A stretch of 64,000 bases of DNA from the NCBI RefSeq assembly GCF_029917005.1, contig NZ_CP123967.1, forward strand, positions 2,666,001-2,730,000. Direction: 5' to 3'. The stretch's first letter is position 1. Every line of letters starts with the position of its first letter. The DNA is from Tessaracoccus lacteus. GTDB lineage: Bacteria; Actinomycetota; Actinomycetes; Propionibacteriales; Propionibacteriaceae. The notes under the pieces were generated by a model. It was not told the DNA's origin. It saw nothing but the letters and a program-made list of their open reading frames with translations, and ran no database searches. Made by a program: the position numbers and the translations under genes. Below are positions 26,701 to 34,635 of this stretch, piece after piece.

Positions 26701-29700
26701 CGCCAGCTCCCCGCGGGCGTCGACGATGTCGTAACGGCCGACGTAGGTGCCTTCCCTGGCCGGTGCCTGGAGCACGATCTCCCTGCCTTCGACCAGCCGG
26801 GCCAAGATGTCGTCGTCCATCTCCACCGGGTCGTCGGAGGCGTAACCGAGCGTGTCGCCGTCGGCGTCGAAGTCGTTGGCCAGCGCGGCGATCTGCACCT
26901 GCCTGCCGGGGCGCACCGTGATCTCGTCCATCACGCCGACCGGGGGCGTGTTGGTGCGGCTCGGCTGGGCGATGCCGATGCGCACCTCGCCGCGGGCATG
27001 CTCGCCGAGCGAGTCGACGACGTCGTAGGAGAACGTGTCGGTGCCCTGGGACTCCTCGTAGGCCTGGTACGTGAGGTAGCCCTCGCCGACGCCGAGGACC
27101 CGGCCGAGCGTCGGGCCGGAGCCCAGTCCGATGAGGCGCACGGCGTCGCCGTTCGGGTCGATGCCGTCGAGCGGGATGGCGATACGGGTCGTGGTGCCTG
27201 CGAGGACACGGTCGACCACCTGGCGGGGGGCCGGCGCCTCGTTCTGGGCGTCCTCGGAGACGACCGTCAGCGCGAGCCGCGCGGTCCCGGTGTTGCCTTC
27301 GGAGTCGACGGCGGTGTAGCTGATGGTCCTGGTCCCCGCGGGGGTGCCGGCGGGCACGGTCACCCGGACGGTGTCGCCGTCGATCCATGCCTGCTCTCCG
27401 AGCGGGTTCTCGGTGAGCTCTCCGATGGTCAGATCGAGTCCAATGGGCGAGGTGTCGTTGGTGAGCACGTCGACGCGGGCGGACGCACCCGCCCTGACCT
27501 CCAGCTCGTCGTCCTCGGCCCTCGGTGCCGTGCTGCCGACGGCCTGCGTCGGGATCACCACGATCGTGCCGAGCACGGAATGGCTGCCGTCGGAGACGCG
27601 GTAGGTGATGCTGGTGGGCGCGTCGGGGGTGTGGCGGGCGGAGATGGTCATGAGGTGGCGCCGGTCCATCACGACCTCGAGGGAGCCCGGCGCCGTGTAT
27701 GTCTGGATCACGAGCACGTCGCCATCGGCGTCGGTGTCATTCAGCAACGGGTCCACCAGCACGGACCCACCGGGCGGCAGCAGCGCGACGTCGAGGGCCG
27801 CGATCGGGACCTGGTTCGTGCCGGTGCCACGCACGTCGATGCGGACGAGCCCCGTCCCGATCTGCCCGTTCGTGACGGTGTAGGTCACGTAGTACTCGCC
27901 GGCCTTCGGCGCGGAGAACGCGAACGTCTTGTCGCGGTAGTTGGGCTCCAGCGTGCACTCGGAGCAGTCGGTGGTGACCTCGCTGAGGGTCAGGTCCACG
28001 CCGACGTCGTTGGCGAGCGGCTCGACCGTCACGGATTGGTCGACGGTGACCGTTGCGAAGTCGCCGAATGCCACCGGTGCGACCGGGTCCTCCGACACCT
28101 CGACGACCAGCTCGCCGGTGGTGGAGTCCCGGCCGTCGGTGACGACGACCTCGATGATCTTCGTGCCGGTGGTCTTGCCGACATCGGTGTAGGTGATCTG
28201 ACCGTCCGCGGTGAACCGCACGATGTCCTCGAAGCGGGGGTCCATCGTGGCGCTGAGCAGCATCAGCGGATCCCCGTCCGGATCACGCCAGTCGAGCAGC
28301 ACGCGCTTGGTGATGCTCCGGCTGCCGAGCTGCACCTCGAGCGGCTGGGCCCGCTCGAACTTGTGCGGCGCGCTGTTCGCCTTCGTGATGTCGGCGTCGA
28401 CGACGCGCACGGTCACCTCGGCGGAGTCGGTGTCGCCCCGCCCGTCATCGACGGTGTAGGTGAAGGTGAAGGTGCCGGACGCCTCGTTGGGGAGCGTGAT
28501 CTGCAGCCCGGCGCCGTCGCGGATGGGCTCGAGCGTGGCGCCGTCGATGCTGCCGGGTGCGGAGATGCTGAGCACGTCGCCGTCGGGGTCGGTGTCGTTG
28601 TCGAGGACGGTGAGCACGGTGGAGCGCCCGGCCCGCGCGGCGAGCGTGTCGTCCTTCGCGATGGGTGCCCGGTTCTCCTGCGAACGGTCGGGCACGACGT
28701 CCGAGTCCCCGTCCTCGTAGTCGAGTTCGTCGCTCTCCTGCACGGGCGCGACCGCCTCCCAGTCGACCGGCAGGATGACCACTCCCTTGTCCAGCAGCCA
28801 GATGGTGCCGTTCGCCGCGTCGTTCAGGGTCACGGCGCCGCGGTTGACCTGCAGCGAAAGGGCGCTGCCGTCGGTGGTCAGGTCGTCGAGCCGGGTGACG
28901 GAGGCATCCTCGCCCACGCACTTCTTCACGAAGGTGACCCCGTCTGAATGGAAGGCCGCGTAGACGCAGTCGCCGACCTGGACGGGCGACACGGGCGTCT
29001 CGTCCAGCTGCCCGGACAGTGAGCGGGGTCCGTCGGATGTGAGGGCGATGAGACCGGCCTGCGTGACGTAGAGCGCGCGGGTGCCGTCCTCACCGCCGAG
29101 CGCGTCGGCTGCGGGCGCCGCCAGCCGCGCCGTCGAGGCGCCGGACACGTCGAAGGCGCGGTCCATGGACTCGACCCAGATGCGGCCCGACGTACGGTCG
29201 AGCACGACGGCCCGGTCCCCGACCGCAGAGAGCTCGACGTCGACGACGACCGGATCGAGCTCGAACGGCAGGGGCGTCTCCACCGTCGACTCGCCGTCGG
29301 CGGAGGCCCTGACGAGCACGGAACGGTTCGGGTCGAGCCCGATGACGTCGCCGTCGGTCGTTAGCGTCGCCACGCCGTTCTCGCCGACCTCAAGGTCGGC
29401 GGTCTGCTTCTGGAAATCGTAGTCGAGGACGGTCGCGACGTCGCCGTGCCAGACGCGGCCGTTGTTGGGGTTGTAGACGAGCAGCTGGTCGCCGACGAGC
29501 TGCACGTCGGCGTTGCTCGGCAGCTGCGTCAGGCTGCCCAGCGTGTTCCGGCCAGGGTTGAAGGTGGTCAGCCTGGAGGACTGCGGCAGGTGCAGCAGCA
29601 CGGTGTCCTCGTACTGGAGCAGCTCGACCTGCGTGTCGCCAACGGTGGTCGCGGAGGCCAGCTGGTCGATCTGGGCGTTGACCATGCCGACCATGTCGGA

Positions 29701-29928
29701 GTCCCGCTTGATGCCGTAGACCGTGCCCTCGTCGAGGCGGACGTCGGCCTGCACGAGGCCGGGGCTGATGAACGCGCCGACGCCGAGCGCGACGACGACC
29801 AGAGAGACGGCGAGACCCTGCCAATGGCGCCTCAGAAACCGATCGAGAAGACGCAGAGGCCGCGGCAGGTGCCGCTCGCCCCCGCCGTGTCGTGGTCCGT
29901 TGTCCCCCTCAGGCGCACGCCGCTGCAT
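23734..29928 (-). CDS. Giant membrane-anchored Ig-like/fibronectin III surface protein (2064 aa)
   Basis: A basic cytoplasmic N terminus (residues 1-35) and one signal-anchor helix (~36-58, GLAVSLVVVALGVGAFI) precede a ~370-residue beta-propeller-like region (YNPNNGRVWHGDVATVLDYD). From ~445 to ~1440 run tandem cadherin/Ig-like repeats marked by NDTDPDGDVLSI, NDTDADGDVLVIQ, NDFDADGDTLGY and NDYDPDG. Three or four fibronectin III domains follow (~1470-1870), with a Cys-containing C-terminal domain after them. All but the N terminus should be outside the cell. Similar proteins head MoxR-DUF58-transglutaminase operons in other actinobacteria. Their ligand is unknown, and adhesion or envelope scaffolding is a guess. 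Confidence 0.85.
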   Translation of the reverse strand: MQRRAPEGDNGPRHGGGERHLPRPLRLLDRFLRRHWQGLAVSLVVVALGVGAFISPGLVQADVRLDEGTVYGIKRDSDMVGMVNAQIDQLASATTVGDTQVELLQYEDTVLLHLPQSSRLTTFNPGRNTLGSLTQLPSNADVQLVGDQLLVYNPNNGRVWHGDVATVLDYDFQKQTADLEVGENGVATLTTDGDVIGLDPNRSVLVRASADGESTVETPLPFELDPVVVDVELSAVGDRAVVLDRTSGRIWVESMDRAFDVSGASTARLAAPAADALGGEDGTRALYVTQAGLIALTSDGPRSLSGQLDETPVSPVQVGDCVYAAFHSDGVTFVKKCVGEDASVTRLDDLTTDGSALSLQVNRGAVTLNDAANGTIWLLDKGVVILPVDWEAVAPVQESDELDYEDGDSDVVPDRSQENRAPIAKDDTLAARAGRSTVLTVLDNDTDPDGDVLSISAPGSIDGATLEPIRDGAGLQITLPNEASGTFTFTYTVDDGRGDTDSAEVTVRVVDADITKANSAPHKFERAQPLEVQLGSRSITKRVLLDWRDPDGDPLMLLSATMDPRFEDIVRFTADGQITYTDVGKTTGTKIIEVVVTDGRDSTTGELVVEVSEDPVAPVAFGDFATVTVDQSVTVEPLANDVGVDLTLSEVTTDCSECTLEPNYRDKTFAFSAPKAGEYYVTYTVTNGQIGTGLVRIDVRGTGTNQVPIAALDVALLPPGGSVLVDPLLNDTDADGDVLVIQTYTAPGSLEVVMDRRHLMTISARHTPDAPTSITYRVSDGSHSVLGTIVVIPTQAVGSTAPRAEDDELEVRAGASARVDVLTNDTSPIGLDLTIGELTENPLGEQAWIDGDTVRVTVPAGTPAGTRTISYTAVDSEGNTGTARLALTVVSEDAQNEAPAPRQVVDRVLAGTTTRIAIPLDGIDPNGDAVRLIGLGSGPTLGRVLGVGEGYLTYQAYEESQGTDTFSYDVVDSLGEHARGEVRIGIAQPSRTNTPPVGVMDEITVRPGRQVQIAALANDFDADGDTLGYASDDPVEMDDDILARLVEGREIVLQAPAREGTYVGRYDIVDARGELAYGDIRLVVDKDAPLLAPVTRDDSVAVSSLIDRDWVEVDVMANDYDPDGSRDQLSIEVPDYGADEDSSARLVDGAKVSIPVLDRMQQIRYVLIDGDGNRTNSLIIVPGRGDSVPVLKDPDQTLDAVAGQPLEIDVNNLVAGTRGRDVRLTTESNLSATHGRLMAAGEAKVIYVPDESYDGPASVVFEVTDKVREGDTSGEAAFVSIPVTVHPAPNRPEGSEDEDNARLNLPPTLAVDTPVLRVGPDEGESRLDLLALFRDPEGDTMFVSGALTAGQGDADLDWRTEGDRLYASAPITAEPGSYREVSGVVVDAMDNETPFTVSIQVTASTRPTVTVATDVVEKAVAGEPITIHPLANDRSNLLGDQSLTLLGATRLSGEGTLSYDAEKQTVTITPSGDWHGAFTASYTVNDATADPDRRVDGTIRVTVLDVPGQPSTPFEGVAGDGQVSVKYLSGGDGGTDITSRVATASSPGLADRTAECGVGVCTVTGLKNGVPWQISVTEINEVGPSEPSKLSAAVIPDAVPLAPSKPSVEFGDGELTVSWTHDPQYSSKQGGSAIATYIVRLLDSGGREIGSPVEVKAPTKTYTWKGLTNGTTYLFTVEARNSNPQKALTSPPSATSTPEHPNGKPSGNVTPEVTAIRDGIGGGFSVTFERGDVNTNGDAIDYFVVTPVTADGESTANAERVEMGAATGRVTAEIHGMGQTPTKFSITAANRSGEAKVGGTSAYTISYPPPEVTAVKVTPADGALQVKPSTNIKGDAATFEYSLDGSTWAALPSGGTIGGLVNGQQYTVSVRALVEDMTSAARTADPVRPRSDRPNPPTLSTERVLRDFEEIQIDVNAMTWESTGGWDPSGYSFCSRSSDCDPTDPGRVRKFEPGEWGTLRWKYDGFSTSSISVDLTGYPVEEPDYDGDTLGFRFPYVQTGSCTVTLDGGADSFTVDISGGELYYSGTPTYTISEGDEDVKVTATTAQVTCTANGASKRFGTVWR

Positions 29929-29931
29929 CCG

Positions 29932-31167
29932 TCAGCCTCGGGGCGGCTCGATGCGGACGGAGACCCCGTCGCCCAGATCCAGAACTGTGCCGATCTCCAC
30001 CTGCACCGAGGCGCCGTCGCGCAGCGCGAAGGGCGCCTCCCCGACGGGAAGCACCATCGTGCCGTTGGTGGAGTTGAGGTCAGTCACGTGCACGTTCCAG
30101 TCACGCGTGGTGACGAGGAGGTGATTGCGGGAGATGTCGCTGCTGGGGCTCTGGACCCGCAGCAGCCTCGACCCGGCGGGGCCGTGCGCCGCATCGGGCG
30201 CGCGACCGATCACGACGCCGGCGACGATGTCGGCGAAGTCGCCGCCGTTGGTGTGGACGCCGGCCAGCACCGGGCGGCGGATGACCCGCGGGTTGGACGA
30301 GTCGACCGGGGCCTGGCAGAGCCGGCAGGTGCGGGTGCCGGGGGCATTGGGGTGCCCGTTGGCGCACGGCACCGCCAGGACCTGTCCGTCCGCATCGGCC
30401 GTCGGCGGCTTGTGGGTGGCCGCCAGGCCCGTGGAGAAGATCGTGCCGCCCTCCGCCTCCGCCTCGACCGGAGCCGGGGCCGGGGCCGGGGGCACGACGG
30501 CGGGCGCAGGGATCGGCACGCCGGCGATGGCGGCCGCCGGGTCGGGGGCGCCCAGGTCGAGGTCGGTGAGGTCCTCGGCGCTGTCGACGGCCTCCGGCTT
30601 GGGTTCGAAGGCCGGTGTCGGGGCGTCCTCGACGGGCTGCTCGGGGGCCGGGACGGCGGCGACGACCGGCGCAAGAGGGTCTCCCCCCGCGACCGGGAAG
30701 ACGACCCGGTCCACCGTGCTCAGCTCCAGGGAGGAGACACAGACGGCGCCGACCACGAGCGGGAGGTGCAGCACCTCGTCGCCCGCGGCGGGCTCGAGGT
30801 CGATCCTGAGGCGCCGCTCCGCGCCGAGGTCCTCCTCGCGCCAGGTGATGCTCCCGCTGCCTTCGAGCGCCACGGCGCCCGTGTCAGCGTCGAGCACGCG
30901 GACGTCGCCGCGGGTCAGGCCGTGCAGTGTCCCGCCTTCCCAGAAGAACGCGCCCAGGTGGGGCATGGCGTCCAGCCCGACCTCATGGACAAGGCTCACG
31001 AGTGCCTCGACGGAGCCCGCCGAGAGGATCGCGGTCCACAGGTCCGCGACGAGTCCGGAGGCGCGCGCCGGCGCGGGCAGCATCACCACGAGGGTGGTGG
31101 GGCCGGACAGCACGAGCCAGTTTCCCGGGGTGTACGTGACACGCCAGGCAGCCTCGGGAAGCGCCAT
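29932..31167 (-). CDS. FHA-domain protein with zinc-ribbon-like motif
   Basis: The 411-aa protein starts at the ATG at 31167, with GAGGAGG five bases upstream; the longer frame upstream lacks any start signal. An N-terminal domain (~1-170) of unknown fold is followed by a Pro/Ala linker. A CANGHPNAPGTRTCRLCQAP zinc-ribbon-like motif (~residue 280) comes next, then a C-terminal FHA domain (~320-405) with VIGRAPD, SSDISRNHLLV and DLNSTNGTMVL. It stands three bases before the giant surface-protein gene and should be the first gene of that operon. With the RDD-FHA protein at the other end, two phosphothreonine readers flank the locus. Confidence 0.82.
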   Translation of the reverse strand: MALPEAAWRVTYTPGNWLVLSGPTTLVVMLPAPARASGLVADLWTAILSAGSVEALVSLVHEVGLDAMPHLGAFFWEGGTLHGLTRGDVRVLDADTGAVALEGSGSITWREEDLGAERRLRIDLEPAAGDEVLHLPLVVGAVCVSSLELSTVDRVVFPVAGGDPLAPVVAAVPAPEQPVEDAPTPAFEPKPEAVDSAEDLTDLDLGAPDPAAAIAGVPIPAPAVVPPAPAPAPVEAEAEGGTIFSTGLAATHKPPTADADGQVLAVPCANGHPNAPGTRTCRLCQAPVDSSNPRVIRRPVLAGVHTNGGDFADIVAGVVIGRAPDAAHGPAGSRLLRVQSPSSDISRNHLLVTTRDWNVHVTDLNSTNGTMVLPVGEAPFALRDGASVQVEIGTVLDLGDGVSVRIEPPRG

Positions 31168-31247
31168 TGTTCCTCCTCGGTTCTCTTCCTGCCCCAGCCT
31201 ACGAGGTCCGCGCGATGGCACACGCGGGTCCGGGGCGATCGTGACGG

Positions 31248-32348
31248 TTACGAGACCGACGCAGCAAGCCGGGAGACTGCCTCGGCGATGATGTCGTGGT
31301 TGGTGGCGAGGTTCACGCGCACGAACTGCTGCGCGTACGGCGCGAAGTCCCTGCCCGCGTTTAACCGCACCCTGGCCACCTGGTGGAAGTGGTCGACGGG
31401 GCTCTCCAGCCCCAGCGGCGAGCAGTCGAGCCACGCGAGATACGTGCCGGGCAGCGGCGTGTAGCTCAGTGCCGGAAGGTGTTCGGCCAGCTGGGCCGCG
31501 AAGAACTCCTTGTTGCCCTCGATCTCGTCGGCGGCCTCGCGGACCCAGTCGCGGCCGTCGGCCAGCGCGGCGACGTGTGCGAGGACGCCGAAGTAGCTCG
31601 CGCCGTCGGAGACCATCGGCCGCAGGCGGTCGCGGACGGAGGCCGATCCGACGATCAGGCCGGCCTTGAGTGCCGCGAGGTTCCACGACTTCGACGCGGA
31701 GGTCACGATCACCGCGTCGTGTGCCCCCGGCACCGCCAGGTACGGGGTGTGGGCGGCCCCGGCCAGAGGGGCGTGGATCTCGTCGGAGATGACGACGACG
31801 CCGAACCGGTCGGCCAGCCGCGCGACCTCCGCCAGTTCCTCGGCAGTGTGGATGGTGCCGTTGGGGTTGTGCGGCGAGCAGAGCAGGTACGCCTTGGGGC
31901 GGTGCTCCTCGAAGGCCTCCGCGAGACCCTCGAGGTCCAGCCGGTCGTCCAGCATCGGCACGTCGACGATCGTGCGGTCATAGCTGACGCCGCGGAAGGG
32001 CGGGTAGATCGGGGAGTTGATCACGACGGGATCGCCCGGTTCGGTGACGGCCATCAGCGCGTCGCGCATGCCGGTGACGACGTCGGTGACCAGCGTCGCG
32101 TCCGACGGCGAGAACTCCCAGCCCCACTGCCACGCGGCGAAGTCCGCCAGCGCCTCCTGGTAGGCCGGCAGCTCGGGGTAGCCGGTGTCGCCCTCGGCGA
32201 GGGCCCGCTCGAGCCGGGCGCGGACGGCGGGGGCCAGGTGGGCGTCCATCTCGGCAACGAACATCGGCAGGACGTCGGCCTCGAAGCGGCGCCACTTGAT
32301 GGTGCCGCGGGTGCGGAGCTCTGCGAGGGGGACGTCGAAGATGGCCAT
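31248..32348 (-). CDS. PatB/MalY-type aminotransferase, probable C-S lyase
   Basis: The 366-aa class I/II PLP enzyme has the PLP Lys in TSASKSWNLAALKAG, the SPHNPNGTIHT block, ISDEIHAPL and RVNLATNHD. These features are close to the PatB/MalY family, which cleaves cystathionine or cysteine conjugates to pyruvate, ammonia and a thiol. The ATG at 32348 (MAIFDVPLAEL) fits family N termini; MGAM from 32357 is possible. It is divergent from a Cys-containing leader ORF and a winged-helix gene, which suggests that the locus responds to sulfur amino acids. That link is inferred. Confidence 0.85.
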   Translation of the reverse strand: MAIFDVPLAELRTRGTIKWRRFEADVLPMFVAEMDAHLAPAVRARLERALAEGDTGYPELPAYQEALADFAAWQWGWEFSPSDATLVTDVVTGMRDALMAVTEPGDPVVINSPIYPPFRGVSYDRTIVDVPMLDDRLDLEGLAEAFEEHRPKAYLLCSPHNPNGTIHTAEELAEVARLADRFGVVVISDEIHAPLAGAAHTPYLAVPGAHDAVIVTSASKSWNLAALKAGLIVGSASVRDRLRPMVSDGASYFGVLAHVAALADGRDWVREAADEIEGNKEFFAAQLAEHLPALSYTPLPGTYLAWLDCSPLGLESPVDHFHQVARVRLNAGRDFAPYAQQFVRVNLATNHDIIAEAVSRLAASVS

Positions 32349-32493
32349 GGCCCCCATCTTGCACGAGTCACCCCTTGTGGTGTCTCCCGCCGTCCATCGA
32401 TGGCTGAGCGAGCACCCGACGGGGTTCCGCCGGGCGCGAAACAGGCCCGGGCACCCAGCGGTGGGGCCCGGTTCCCGGGTTAGCATCGCCGCC

Positions 32494-32565
32494 ATGACCG
32501 CTCTTCTCGCGCTGCCGTGCTCCGTCGCCGCTGCTGCCGCGATGATGTGTCGCCGCTGTCGCTGA
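32494..32565 (+). CDS. Possible Cys-containing leader peptide (23 aa)
   Basis: The ATG at 32494 opens a 23-codon frame reading MTALLALPCSVAAAAAMMCR, then RCR and a stop. It has three Cys, two of them in the last five codons. It lies 90 bp upstream of the winged-helix gene and opposite a putative C-S lyase gene. Behind it are a possible hairpin (GGGCT/AGCCC, ~32582-32600) and an 18-bp palindrome. Short Cys-rich upstream ORFs of this kind act as attenuators of sulfur genes in actinobacteria. There is no clear Shine-Dalgarno sequence. It could be a chance ORF. Confidence 0.4.
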   Translation: MTALLALPCSVAAAAAMMCRRCR

Positions 32566-32616
32566 AACCCTCCCCTGCCCCGGGCTGTCTCGGCGAGCCC
32601 CCTTCTTCAGCACACC

Positions 32617-32634
32617 GACCCGGAGGTCCGGGTC
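32617..32634. promoter_or_regulatory. 18-bp perfect palindrome before the winged-helix gene
   Basis: GACCCGGAGGTCCGGGTC equals its own reverse complement and ends 21 bp before the ATG of the winged-helix protein. It could be an operator bound by that protein, or part of an attenuator hairpin with the leader ORF. It is not followed by a T-run. Confidence 0.4.
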
Positions 32635-32655
32635 TTCAGCATCGAGAGCGACACC

Positions 32656-33063
32656 ATGGGCACTCCCACCCCCTCGCATCCAACCGGCTTCGTCCTGACC
32701 GTCACCCTTACCGAGGAGGACGCGCGCCGCGCCGGCACGACCCTTCCCCGCGTGGCCCAGGCGTTGCGCCTGCAGCTGTCGGCCATGCTGCCCGCCGCCG
32801 AGACGCAGGTCGTCCCGCTGCACCCGGCACGGTCCGCCCGAAGGCCCCTGTTCGACGAGGTCTGGGGCGGCGAGCCGCCGTCCGGCGAGCGGGTCGTCGA
32901 CGTGACCGTGCGCAGGCTCCGGGCCCGGCTCGGCGACTGGCACAACGTCGTCACCACCGTCCGCGGCGTCGGGTACCGCTTCGTCGGAGCCCCGGGCGTG
33001 CGGGTCGTGCAGGCCCGGGGCTCCGCGGTCGCTCAGTTACGAGGTGACTCGCCCCGGGTCTAA
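32656..33063 (+). CDS. Small winged-helix DNA-binding protein
   Basis: The 135-aa protein has no receiver domain. Its C-terminal half is a Trans_reg_C-type winged helix: RRPLFDEVWGGEPPSGERVV, then DVTVRRLRARLGDWHNVVTT and VRGVGYRFVG. The N-terminal ~60 residues are short and include ALRLQLSAMLP. A stand-alone OmpR-type wing of this type probably binds the palindrome just upstream or the shared control region with the PatB-like gene. The start is weakly supported (GAG only). The final ~25 residues are unrelated to the fold. Confidence 0.75.
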   Translation: MGTPTPSHPTGFVLTVTLTEEDARRAGTTLPRVAQALRLQLSAMLPAAETQVVPLHPARSARRPLFDEVWGGEPPSGERVVDVTVRRLRARLGDWHNVVTTVRGVGYRFVGAPGVRVVQARGSAVAQLRGDSPRV

Positions 33064-33085
33064 TGGAGGGCGATGACAGCCCTGA

Positions 33086-33415
33086 TCAGGGGTTCGCCCG
33101 AGGGGTTCCCTGCTTGAGGTAGCTCGAGATTATCCCGACAGGAGTCATCCATAGTGCGAAAAACAGCGTTCCAAACACCAGCGACCAGAGCAGTCCACCC
33201 CAAGAAGGTTGGTACAGAAGTTCGATCCTGAACGCCACAGCCACGAAAGTGCACCCGGCCTGAGCGAGTGCGAGGCTTAGGCTGGGGGGCCTGATGGCAT
33301 AGATCACACCCCAGACCACGCAGAGAGCGATGACCGGCCAAGCGTACCAACCAACCGTTGGCACAGCGGAGACAATCCCCCACGCACCGATTGCTACACC
33401 TCTCAAGATACGCAT
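33086..33415 (-). CDS. Small integral membrane protein, unknown
   Basis: The 109-aa protein has three or four hydrophobic segments (AWPVIALCVVWGVIYAI, LLWSLVFGTLFFALWM). I do not recognise it. Its ATG directly follows the stop of the secreted-protein gene (TGAATG), so the two form an operon. G+C is visibly lower than in the surrounding core genes, pointing to acquisition together with the neighbouring IS256 relic. It could anchor or protect against the upstream secreted protein. Confidence 0.65.
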   Translation of the reverse strand: MRILRGVAIGAWGIVSAVPTVGWYAWPVIALCVVWGVIYAIRPPSLSLALAQAGCTFVAVAFRIELLYQPSWGGLLWSLVFGTLFFALWMTPVGIISSYLKQGTPRANP

Positions 33416-34528
33416 TCAGGCGACACTCTTCAGAATCTGTAAATTGCCGCAGTTTACACTCAGGCAGAAGAAGTCCTTTGCTGTGGTCTTCTGGATCGTC
33501 CGAACTGAGGCATTCGCTTTCATTGCGTACCACTCATGGTTTGGGACTTGAACTCCGGACCCCTGGACCGACAGCGCTCCCGTCTTGTACATGGAGACCA
33601 CTTCATGGTAGGAAATGGGCCCGGCGAGCGAGCACAGCGGATTGCCGACAGAATGCGTGATCTCAAAACGTCCGTAGGTCGAAGACGCAGAGACTCCAGT
33701 AATCTTAATGCCGCTGACACTGGCAGTCTTGCTGGCCGCACCGAAACCGCCCTCGGCCAAACGGTGTGTCGTACCCACCAGCCGGGTCATCGTGAACTTC
33801 TTCGCTGCCCAATCGATACGGGCCGTGACCTGAGTCCGGTGGGAAGCCGACAGACTTGTGGACCATGTCCTGTTGTCACCCTTGAATACACCGCAGACGA
33901 CAGAGTTGGCCTTTGCGGCCGGAATGAACGTGCGGTGGTAGTAGAGGTTCCAGTCGTTCGCCGCCCTGCCGCTTGGCTGCGGCTGGTCAGAGGTGAACAT
34001 GAAGCGACTTCCATCGAGCGCCGTCAGTTCTACATCAGTTGTCAGCCGAACTGGAGCAGTGGTGCAGGTGGCCCCTGTTCCCGCAGCGTCGTACACGCTC
34101 AACTCAGAGGAGTCAGGCCCGGTCACACGGACTGCCACCATCCGCGAGACTTCGGGGACAGAGACGGCAGTCAGATCGATTGACTCCTCGGCTTCACCGA
34201 CGCTTGGGGCACCAGCTCCCTGCAGGGACTCTTCTGCCAAGCTCTCGAGTTCCTCGGAGGAGGGCGCCGTCATAGTCGCGTCTGCTCGCCACACTTCGAC
34301 CCGATAAATGTCGCCACTATCCGAATATGTGGTATAGAACGGATCGGACGTGTCTCCAGTAATGGGCACATCACCCTGGGGCGTGCGCAGCAGGGCCAAG
34401 TCTCCATGTTGCTCGAACACTGCACCACAGGAACCTACTGAAGACTCGTCAGCTTGAGCCTCCGCGAGGGGCGTCAGCGATACTCCTACGACTACTGCAA
34501 ACGCGATTCCATGCCTCAGGTACTTCAC
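33416..34528 (-). CDS. Secreted protein of unknown function
   Basis: The 370-aa protein has an N-terminal signal peptide (MKYLRHGIAFAVVVGVSLTP then AEAQA, with cleavage likely after residue ~27). The mature protein has seven Cys (CGAVF, TCTT, VVCGVF, PLCS, FCLSVNCG), is rich in Ser/Thr and beta-strand-like stretches, and has no motif I recognise. The gene precedes a small membrane protein without a gap. Both lie in a lower-G+C patch between the core and an IS256 relic, so recent transfer is likely. A secreted effector with its immunity partner is one possibility but is unproven. Confidence 0.7.
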   Translation of the reverse strand: MKYLRHGIAFAVVVGVSLTPLAEAQADESSVGSCGAVFEQHGDLALLRTPQGDVPITGDTSDPFYTTYSDSGDIYRVEVWRADATMTAPSSEELESLAEESLQGAGAPSVGEAEESIDLTAVSVPEVSRMVAVRVTGPDSSELSVYDAAGTGATCTTAPVRLTTDVELTALDGSRFMFTSDQPQPSGRAANDWNLYYHRTFIPAAKANSVVCGVFKGDNRTWSTSLSASHRTQVTARIDWAAKKFTMTRLVGTTHRLAEGGFGAASKTASVSGIKITGVSASSTYGRFEITHSVGNPLCSLAGPISYHEVVSMYKTGALSVQGSGVQVPNHEWYAMKANASVRTIQKTTAKDFFCLSVNCGNLQILKSVA

Positions 34529-34635
34529 AGCCGCTCTCCATTGACGCGATTACCAATCGTCACCCTTCAACCGCCACGCTAGCCAGCCCCCTACTGCTCT
34601 GTCCAGGGCGGTCTCATCCCGGTTCACCAGGAGGA

